A stretch of 64,000 nucleotides of DNA from Epiperipatus broadwayi (Eukaryota; Onychophora; Udeonychophora; Euonychophora; Peripatidae). The stretch is from contig JAQFVV010000042.1 of NCBI GenBank assembly GCA_028023455.1, positions 6,657,922-6,721,921 of the forward strand, in the 5' to 3' direction. Below the pieces are notes generated by a model, which worked only from the letters and a program-made list of their open reading frames with translations, searched no databases and was not told the origin of the DNA. Position numbers and translations under genes: made by a program. This document shows positions 24,001 through 36,000 of this stretch, one piece after another (the first letter of the stretch is position 1; every line of letters begins with the position of its first letter).

Positions 24001-27000
24001 AGATCAATCACCAATATATGTATTTTGTGCTGAACCAGCACTTATCAGTTGGTCCAGATTATCATCTCTCATACATATATATAATCAGTGCATGACAACA
24101 ATATTGGCATTAGCATAGAATTTGGGCTTTCCATCATCTGATTTTCAATGATATGGATGGCTGAAGAGTTGGAGGGTGAAGTAGATTGAAGCCTGTCCAT
24201 TAAAGTATGAAGATTTGCTATCTTAATATAAACTGAGCGCTGATTATATATATATATATATGTGTGAGAGATGATAATCTAGACCAACTGATGAATGCTG
24301 GTTCAACATGAAATATGTATATTGGTGATTATTGATCTTTTCTACATGTTTGTGATCATGTGTAAAAGTCTGAGTTCAAATCCCTTATATTTATAATTAG
24401 GCTCCAGATATATGAAGAGTACCTGTATTTCAAATATTACTAAAACATTACATTAAAAAATTATGTAACAGCAATTGCCATTTGATATCCATTGATTACT
24501 GAGAGTTTGAAATAGATAACTCAGCAGAAAAGCGAAGAGAACTCCTTAAAAACAAATTAAAAATAGTAACTTTATTTCAGGATATAGTAGTTTAAAATGA
24601 ATTGAAATATGTGTTGATATATATAATACTCAAATATTTTACGCTAATATTTCACACATTATGCCAATAATTCTATTTTTATTTTATTATGTCGTTTAGT
24701 ACTTTTAACGGTCGAACCCTTCATTTTCAAAGCTCTGGAAAATTGTAGTGTAAACTTTTCTGCGTGACAAATGAAAAATTATGTAAATCAAGTTTGCCAT
24801 TTCTTGGAAATGGCATAGAATGTATCTCTTTTATTTATGGGATTAACGTCCGAAATAATGAAATAAGCCTCCTTAATTTTCCTCCTTCTACTAATACTTC
24901 AAGTATTAGTAGATTTTGAACATGATTCAGGTTTGAATAAAATTAATATGAAAATAACTGATACACTTTTAAAAACTGCAACAAAGATAGATGGTAAAAA
25001 AAAGCAGCAATTGACCAATAAAATTTTTACTGAGACTAGAGAATTTAGGAAGAAAAGAAGAAATATGAAGATATACAAAAATGATGCATTAAAAAGTAAT
25101 GAATATCTTGAATTTTATAAAATGATGTGGAAAAGAGTTTAAAATAATATAAGAAAGTATAACTATGAACTAGCAAGGAAAGCTGTAGAAGAGAATAAAA
25201 GTTAAACAACATTTTGGTATTGGTAAAAAATTTATATCTGCAATAAGAAAAAAAGATGGAATTATTACTAAAATGAGAGATGATATTATGAAATAGGTAG
25301 AAGACTTCTATCAAGAATTATATAGTAATAAAGAACCCGTACCTCCTATATCTATTACATCTTCGGAATTGCCCAGAATTTTAAATGAAGAAGTGAGTCA
25401 TCAATTAAATGTATAAAGAAAGGAAAAGCTCCAAGTAATGATGGAATTATAATTGATATATTAAAAGAAGCAAGTGAAGAAATAGAATTTTTTTTAGCAA
25501 AGTTATATACCAAATGTCTAAATGATAAAGATGTACCAGATGAAAGAAGATATTAGAAATTACAGACCTATCAGCCTTTTATCAGTTTTATATAAAATTT
25601 TTACCAAGATAATTACAACTCACCTACAGAGAACATTGGAATTCTACCAACCAAGAGAACAAGCTGGATTTAAAAGTGGTTTTAGTACAGTAGATCATAT
25701 CCAGGTATTGAGAGAAGTTATAGAGAGGGAAAATGAATATGAGTTGCCATTATGCTTTGTATTTGTAGATTATGAAAAGGCATTTGATTCTATAAACATT
25801 ATTTCAGTGATTAAAGCATTGGATAATCAAGGTATAGATCAAGGATATTGACATTTTAAATATAAAAATGCAACAGTAACAATTAGATTACATAATGATA
25901 CTGGGAAAGTCAACATTGAGAAGGGTGTAAGACAGGGTGACTCCATATCTCCAAAACTTTTTACAGTAGTGCTGCAAGAAGTATTTTGTGGATTAAAATG
26001 GGAAGCTAAAGGAGTAAAAGTAAATATAGATTATTTAAGTCATTTAGATTTTGCAGATGATATAGTTATTTTTGCAAATAATGCTTCAGAGCTGCAGGAA
26101 ATATTGGAGTTATCAGATGAAAGTAGGACTAAAGATAAATGTTAAAAAGATTAAAGTAATGTTTAATGGATTTTTTCAAAATATGAAAATAAAGATTGAT
26201 TATGATGAGTTAGAAGAAATTAAGTTACAAATACCTTGGTCAGATTGTTAATACAGATGGAAGCATAATGGATGAAATTAATCATAGAATTAAACTTGGT
26301 TGGAGTGCTTTTGGTAGAAATAACTTGATACTAAAAGGAAATATGTCCATGTGTTTGAAAAGGAAGGTTTTTAATAAATGTGTTTTGCCAGTTCTTACTT
26401 ATGGTTCTGAGACTTGGATACTTAATAGAAGAGCAATACAGAGACTTCAGACCACTCAAAGGAGTATGGAGAGATGTATGTTGGGAGTAACAAGAAGAGA
26501 TCGAAAACGCAATGTATGGGTAAGACAACAAAATGGTGTTACTGACCTTATTGAAAAAATTAAAAGATTGAAATGGAGTTGGGCTGGACATATTGCTAGA
26601 AGAGATGATAATAGATGGACAATTGAAATTTTAAACTGGATTCCAAGAGATTGTAAAAGACCCAGAAACAGACCACATGTGAGATGGATGGATGAAATAA
26701 GAAAGTGTGCAGAAATGATGTGGAGATGAGAAGCAAAAGATCAGAGAAAATGGATTGAACTTGGAGAGATCTTCATCCTGCAGTGGATTGATAATGGTGG
26801 ATGATGATGAATCTTCCTCTTTAACTCATGTCGCTCTCTGCACACCATCCGAAGATTATCTGGAATGCAGGGCTGGCCCGTTGTAGCTATGTGCTGTGTA
26901 AAAAAAGATGGATGGGAGGAGTCTGCTAGTGCTTTGTTGTATGCATACTTATGTTGCGATAGGTATTATTCTTTGCCTTGATTGATTTATGCATAGTTCC

Positions 27001-30000
27001 TTGAGCAATTTGTTAGACAATTTCATTTCTAGGTCCATGATTATTTCCATCATTGGGTTCTTCCAACTGCTACCTACAAATAATGGTCCAAATTCTAATA
27101 TTGTTGCGACATTCTTGGGTGGAATATTTTTGGTCAGATTGACAAAGCTGTGAGTCGTGGGAAGGTGTTGATAGTTCTTTCTTGTTTTTTTCACCAAGAA
27201 TGTTATTTTTTTTTTGCGTATATAGGTTTTAGCTTTAGAATGATAACGTTTTACATTTATTAGTTATATGTGATAGTAGGTCTTGTATTGGACAAATTTT
27301 GCATGGTCGATATTCCTCTTTTTTTAAGGCTCTTTTGTATTCCTTTATAATGTTGTTAAGCAGAATGTGACAAAAATTTTTTGCGTTTGTGAATTGTGTG
27401 GTAAATTTATATTACACAGCAGTTGGGAAATATTTTGCACACATTTTGAGGATGCGCATATTTTGAGGGAAATAATTCTTTGGACTAAAACAGTAATAGA
27501 CTTGCAGGTTTAAAGTAGTACCTTATGTTTGTGACATCAATTCATGCTACTTTGTAACTCTATATGAGTTTTAACTTTCCTTATACACTTGGAATTAGAT
27601 GATATGACCAGAACAAGATAAAAATGTTTTTAGTTTTCTTTATTTAAATTATTTTTTAATTTTCACTTAAATTTAATAATTTTGAATAATAAATCAAATA
27701 TATTATTCATAATACATGTAATATTGAGAAAATAATTATTCTTCATATCCACACTAAAATTGATACAGACTCTTCTGTCAATAATTGTTTTAAAACTATA
27801 GATGGTCCACCTATGGTCAGAGCTAATTCTTTAAACACATCAACAATTATTGACCTTGTCTAAATTAGGGATTTATTCATTATTATATTCATAATATATA
27901 TATTTTCAATAATACTTAAATATATAATAAATTAATACATATTACATTACAGACTGAATCAAAATTAATTTTAAAATATAAATCAAAATTGATTTAAATA
28001 CTTATAATACAGGCTTTAACCTGTATCAAATGTGCCTTGGAAATTTTTTATAATAGTCAAGCAATATTATTTTTGCTGATAGAGGGACCTCTCAAGCCAA
28101 CACATGATAGTGACTTTTATAAAAATAAGGGCATCGTCTTTATCTTTAATCTAAATTTCTACTTATATAGGCCAATCTGAAGCGTCCTGGTTTGGGATCG
28201 TGAAGTTGTTGTTCTCTTCATTGATTAAGTCCACAATTTCCTTTACCAATTAACCTTTGAGAAATCTTGCGATCTTAATATTGGAAAATCTATAAACTAT
28301 TGTAGAGTTGTAATTATAATTTTATTGATACAGGTTAAAGACTGTCTTATAAGTATTTACATATGCTTCTGTGCGCTCAATAAAATTATAATTACAAAAT
28401 TGATTTAGTAAATTAGATAATTATATAAGACTGAAATTAATTTTCTATCATTTAGTTTTAGAAGGAACTTTATTCAAGGAAATATACATCTATAGACATT
28501 TCAGTTTGGGGGGGGGGGGGTTATATATACAGATATTTCAGTTTAAAAAAAAAATACAAAACTAATCAAAGAATACCAAAATAAATATTTTCAATAGCAT
28601 TCAGTGAATTATACTATTATTAAAAACATTTACAATAAAATAGGAAACAGAAAATATATCACACTAGAGGTTAGAGTACTGATAGACAAGTGACCAAGTG
28701 GGTGCAAAAATATCTGACGGGGTGATTTTTTTTTATCTCTTTGTTTTATTGTTTCTAATTTGTTTTTAAAAAAATTAAAATTTCTTGCATTACTATTGTA
28801 AAGATAAGTGCACCATAATGCCTATAGTATAAATGTTGTACTTCTTATTTCTGCAAAGCAGGCATTTGGAAAAAAACTCTATAACTGAACTTAACAGTGG
28901 CATTCTTTTTCTGATAAATTTTTGTAATACAAGATCAAGTGTGTTATAGGTTACTACACTCAAAGAATACGTTTTTAGTTCTTTTCTGATCTGTGATACA
29001 ACTCACATATAGTGTCAATGTTAAGTACATTTCTCTTATATCTCATAAAATATAATGTTGGTAATGACCACATGTTCATTTTGAGTAGAAAATCAAAAAA
29101 TATGGCCTTGAGTATCCAATATTTAAATCTACATATTAGATGCTTATTATTAATGCCTAGCATTGGCATGTTTGTGTGTAGAAGTATATATGTATTTCAG
29201 TCGCACCATTTGTCTTGTGGCAAAGTTACATTAGGATTAGATATTGATTTAATAGGTTCTAAGATTGTATGCAGATAAAATATGATTTGTTTGTAGGTAT
29301 TATTTTAAGAGTGACTTCTAAATGTGGGTATATTCTAGTCATGGATAATAGGAGATTAATAGTTTTTTGTATTGTAAATACATAAATAGAATGTAGTCCT
29401 AAACTATTTAGGCTGCTATGATATTGCATTTGCCTGAGTGAGATGGTCACTATTTTTCTTCCCATAAAAGTTTTCTATACAATGAATAAATCTTTGATGT
29501 AAAGGATTTTGTGAAGACTATAATTGGTATATAATAACTAATTTTTGTAATAATCAGCATGTTTATGAGAAAGATATGCTTTTGAGAGGAAAGATATGGT
29601 CCGTTCTGTTGTTTGAATTAGTTTGTTTTGTATTTACCATTTTTCAATGTTATTAAGTAGTGGATTTGGTGAATAGCAATGCACTAAGTGAAGATCCTTG
29701 AGGGATTGATTGATTGATGGGGATTAAAAGGAAAAAACATTTTCCTATTTAGAGTTATGTATATTTCTCTATTTATTAGCAAGTTCGTGAGCAAATATAA
29801 TATTGATTTTGGTATTGTTTTTTTTTCTATTGTTTTTATGAGTATATGAATGGTACCAAATTAAAAGCAGTTCTTATATCCAGATGTACTGCCATTGGAC
29901 TGTATTTTTTGCATTTCGCACAGTATCAATAACCGTTTTGAATACAAAAGCTGCTTGTTCTATTGATGAGCCTTTTTTAGCAAATTGTGCCTCTGATAAC

Positions 30001-33000
30001 AAAGGTATAAGATGTGGCTCAATTTTGTTTTTCATTACTGTTTTGAGTAATTTGATACTCAATGGCCCATAGATATTGGCCTTACATTTTGCATTGTACG
30101 GATGAAGTTTGCTTCTTCATAAATGGAACTATTGCTATTGCAATTAAAAGCATATTCTGATTAATTCTTTCAATTATACTGTTCAATTCAATCAAATATA
30201 TATATGTAAACCATTAAATATTACTATATATCAGGGATCCCCAACCTTTTTGCACTTAAAAGCACATTCCATAATACCGGCCAGGTGGCGGTCACCATTT
30301 ATTTTTGCAATGTAAATTTATAGTTGGATATTGTTAATAATACACATAATGTACAAAAAAATATTTATTTCAAAAATAAAATTTTAACATATAATTAACG
30401 TTTATATTTTTACGCTGTAAAAGTAGTATGCCCTACAATTTGATTACAATATAATACAATAATTTATAAGAAATTTTAAAAATTACATTTATTTGTATCA
30501 GATAAATAATTTTTTATTGTGTTTGGATAGCAGTGGGCACACGTAAAATGGTCTGTGGGTGCCATAGTATCCGCGGGCATAGGGTTGGGGACCCCTGCTA
30601 TATATGGTTAAATTTACTTTGAAATGCTTTGTTACTTAAAATACAGACTTAATTCTATATTCTTAATATTATTATAAGACGAAAAAGTTACATGTTTATA
30701 CTGACTAAGTCAATAGCTTGATATAAGTATATGATATGTAGGCATGCTTATAAAATAGCTGACATGATTAGAGAGTAGATGGCATCTCACATATAAATAT
30801 TTGTTTCTATAGAATATATATAATTGAAATAATAAACATATGTGCACAAACCTAATACCATTTGACATTTTAATAAAGTTTTGTTTAAGTATGTGCTTAC
30901 CCAACAAAAGTCAACATCATCATCAAACATTTTTTTTTGATTCCATTACAATTTTTTTCCTCAATCCAATATGAAGCTAAGCATATAAGCTACTGAGTGT
31001 ATCTACATACCATTACAATATACATATAACCATTAGAAAACAGTCAACACTCACACAATCCCAATATAGATAACAATCAACAATCTCAAACTGTTGTCAA
31101 GGCAACCTCTTTTTAACAATAAAGGTGGAATCCCTTGACAACAGTTTGAGATATTGGTATTGTCTACATGATGACTGGTTTCTAATAGCTACTTATAAAC
31201 AAATTTAGTCTTGAGCATTATTACACTTAATATATATATATAAATTTTATTAGCCAATAAAATAAGAATTTTGTAATAAATAATATTAAAATAATATATA
31301 AAATGTTATATATAATAGTTAAATTCTGAATTATAAACTATATCAATAGAATAATTTAAATATTCTCATTCATAACAGTATATATACATATTGTTTTGTA
31401 AAGATTTTCTTACAACTATTAACACTTGATGGCCTGCCCGCTGCCAGTTAAGTAATGCCATTATAGGTACAAGATGACCAACATGTAAACTGTAACCAGA
31501 TGGGTCAAAACCACAATACATCGTTTGTGGTTTTTTTCTGAGTAGTTGTGGAAGAAAAGAACTAAAAAAAAACAGTCACAACTTATTTTAATCCAATAAA
31601 TAATATTTATGTCTAAGTAAAAAAAACAACAACTTAAAAACATTAATCATTCAAGTTATCAGAATATAAAAGTAATGATTATAAACATAGCAATCAGTGG
31701 TAATACTAATAATGTTTATTAATAGCTGTGATAATACAAATATTTATCCCTTAATTTTCATCCTCATGATTGGAGTGTAAATAATAAAATATCTTAAAAT
31801 TTATAAAAAAAATTATATTTTTATAAGAACGTATAAATGTAAATGCAATAGAGAAATACGCTGTTTATAAATATATTAATTATATACTAAAAACACACAG
31901 ATTAAATAGTAGATTAATATACATTCTTATTACTATTTCATATTAAGAAAAAAAATTTTTATCCTGAAAAAATATCCCAGAAAATGCCAAGTTAATTCCT
32001 AATTAAAAAAAAAAAAGCATGTTTATCAAATATACAAAAAAAAAAAAATATCATAATATAGACAAAAATAATTAGCAAAATAAACAGTGTGATTAATTAC
32101 GCTAGAGCAAGGAAAATAATCACTTGAGCTTAACTCTATCACTTTCCTCCATGTGTATGCAAATTGACTGGTCAAGTAGACTCCAGAAAATAATCAACTC
32201 AACATTACAAAAACTTGGAATAAAACAATCTTCATTAATGTGATAGGTTGCTTCAACCATCAGTGGAAAGCTTGATTCAGGGATTCTGCCTTTGAAGGTA
32301 AGTTCACCCTAGAACTGGAAGATGCTAGATATAAATGAGACCTGAAACAAGCTGTCATCGAACAGACAGAAGCGTCATCATATCTATTCAAGAGGCAGGC
32401 TATCATGGTACAGCTGAAAATGGTAGGTAAACTTATAAGCATATCTCAAGTCCCTTCTATATTTGCATAGCAACTAAAAGCTATACTTCACCAACGGTAG
32501 CAGACATGAGTATAATAATTACATATAAAGTGTAAATATTATGCAATTGTATATTTTTCCATTAATAAATATTAATAAACTTATTTCATGAGTTTATGTT
32601 TATATAATAATTTGCAATAAACACACTAGATATGGCGCAATAACAAAAAAAAAATTTTCTTACAGCTAGAAAAAAGTTTATTATGACAAGGACTTGCCCC
32701 CGCAGGTCATTATATCTTTTATCATTAATTTAAAAACTTGATCACTAACATTATTAGTATGTCAATAAAAAATTTAAAAAACAAACATGAATCGTTACTC
32801 ATTAATTATTAATAAAGTTGGATTTTTTTTTCTCTCTCATACTAAAAAAAAAACAGAAAGGAAAAAATCAAAATGGTTAAAATTGACTCAATAGAAGCCT
32901 ATCCTGAAAATTGCCAATCTATAAGAATCGAGGGCTTTTCTATATGCAGGCTAATTAAATCAAAATGCCTAATTTAAAATTAGCCATATATGTCTCAGTT

Positions 33001-36000
33001 ATTAGATCTCAGACATACAAGATTCTTCTAACACAGGCCATCCCCATGCTTATGGCTGATTTCTATTTTGATAAAGCGTTATCTCTACTGACAAACTGTT
33101 TCTTCCCCAAACTCATAATGATAATAGCCAAGGGAAGAGGAGAAATGCAATTTTAAAGTCTTCCTTCTTGAAGCTCTGAGAGATTGATTCATTTGAGGAA
33201 TGAGAGACCACAACCTTATGGTCAAGCTCCTAATGGACCCTGATATCACATTTGATTCAGCTGTCTCCCAAGTGATTAAAGACAACAGCAATCAAGCAAG
33301 TCCACTGAAGAAAATGGTCTACAGCATTAAACTTGTTGATCAGAAAACTAGTCAAACAACTATCCAGCTAACAATAAAAAAAATTGCCCAAAGAAATTGG
33401 CAATGAGTAAAAAATATTACAGATGTAATCAACGAAAATATGCATACACCAAATGTCCACACTGATATACAATGTGTAGATATTTCAAGCATGTCAGTTG
33501 CACAAAAGCTGCTTGTTTTAGAAGAAAACAAAATGATAATGAAAGAATGGAAGAGACCTTTCCAAAAAGCCAATTTAAAATTGAATAAACTAAATATCTG
33601 TACAAATAATGTGAGGGACTGACTCTGTTATCAAACCCTAAATTTAGATTAATGATATGTCAATAACAATGGAACTGGACAATGTGTTACAAAATACGTG
33701 GGTTGTCATTAATAGAAAAAATAATCATTGCTTGCATTCTAGCAAGAGAGCAATCAAATAGCATTCTTGGAATAGACAAGAATTAAAGTTAATATGCCTA
33801 ATAAAACTATATATTTGCCTCAGGTTGTGTCTGCTGATAAGGTAAGCAATTTATTAAACCATGACAGATTCAATCACTTATACTTTACAGTGACTAAAGT
33901 AAATGAGTTCATAAAAGCAAATTGTATGATTTAAACCCCAAAATCAATCACAAAAAAGCAATACTAAAGGGCGGATAGGCACCTAAATTCTATGTAGCAT
34001 GTAAAAGGAAACCAGTTCCAGGAGATGTGACTAAAGTTACAGGATCACAAACAGTGGTAGTTCAAACCGATGGATACAGAAACAACTACGATTGAATTAT
34101 ACTTTATTAGCCATCAGCAAAAAGTTATTATCTAACAATGAAGAATCACCCACTAGCATGTATCCTTTTTTATAAAAAAATTATCAATACTAAAAACACT
34201 CTAAGATTACTAGAAGGCTCTATATATCAGATGCTCAATACGATGAATATATCAGTCAAGAAGATGAGAAATCAATTCATTAGCAGTAAAAATGACAAAA
34301 AAATTAAATTCTTGAGGAAATTCTACAATAGAAAGTTAAATGTATCTAACCTGAGCAGTGATTAATGTCTTAATGAAAAAGAGACATGATATTAGACTTA
34401 CCGTATTCCCTAATAAATCTATTATAGCTTTTAAAAACTTTTTAAAAATCATAAATATGATATATTGCAAAGTTTTGCTGATCAATGTAAAAAAGATATC
34501 CATCTTTTAAAAAGATTAAACCACTATAACATAGCATGATCTCCATTTCCTACATTTTTACACAATCTTTTAACACGGGTAGAGCAACTTTCACTATATA
34601 TTACCATCTAATGCAAGCCATAATAGTCAATGGATGCTAGAAGCTTAGAGCACTAAAACTGCTATCTAGTAATCCAATATCCCCAGACTAATTTCTAGCT
34701 TATGGCTCTCATCAATAAGGAGCCTTGGATCTGAGAGCACTGAGCCTAGATCTTTGCATCTAATGCATTCTTCCAGAAGCCATCTTTTACCTTTTTAAAT
34801 AATTATAAGGCTATGAGCCAAACTGAAAGAACAATGCTTTCAATCCAAGAAAATTTGCTTGTATAGTAAAACAGATTTTAATCCAGTTCAGTATCTATAT
34901 ATTTTGGGTTCTTTAGTTTTTTAATAACCATAGTCACTAACATTCTTTGGCTAAAATTGATATTAAATGACTATAACATCACATGATCACAATTTATGTT
35001 TACACAATCTATTAACACAATAGCAACTTTCTCTACACAATATTGCCACCTAATACAAACCATGGTAATTAATGGATATTAAAAGATTTGTGCATCAAAA
35101 TCCCTATCTAAAAAAAACAAAGACACCAAAATATATAAATACTGAACTGTGTTCATATCTGTATACCAGTGAATTTTCTTGGATTGAAAAATTTTTCAGC
35201 TTGAGTTCTTAGTTTTATAGTTAACTAAAAAAGTCCAAGGTGGAAGACTGGATGTAGTGCTCTCAGCCAAGGTTTCTTACTGATGAAAGCTACAAATTAC
35301 AAACTAATCTGGGATATTGGATAAGTAGGCATTACATAGAGATTTTGATGCACTAACCTTCTAGCATCCATTGATTATTATGGTTTGCACTAGGTGGCAA
35401 TATTGTATGGAGAAAGTTGCTACATACATATTATAAATAGAGAGAAATCTATTTCACATTTAATTGCTTTCAATATCCTAAGAATTTAATTATATAGAAA
35501 TATTTTATATATAAAAAAAAACAAGCAAATTAGAGAATTAGAAAAGTTGCAAAAATATAACCAAATGTCCGCATATTCAAAAGTTTATAAGCGTGTAACA
35601 GTAATAGTAAAATTGAAAAAGATGAAGAAAAAAAAAATTTTTTTTAAATGTTAATAAATAAAATATTTATTAAGATTGTTATAATATCAACTATAAAAAA
35701 TATTGAGTTTAAATCAACTGCTGGATTTAAGTATTCATAATACAATAGATCATATTAAAATACTAACAAAATTCATGAGGATAAAAAACAATACATTCAT
35801 TTTTTTTTTGTACTGACTTTTGTCTATTATGAAATGCAAGACTTTATAAGTATTTCTGCTATAAATTAAGTTTTGGAACTTCAAGATAATATTTATCAAA
35901 ATATAATGGCAATAATCAGACGTTTATAAGTAGATTAACATTGATATGGGTATATAACAAGAGAATTCATATCTTCAAAATTTTTTGAAGCAAATTAATT

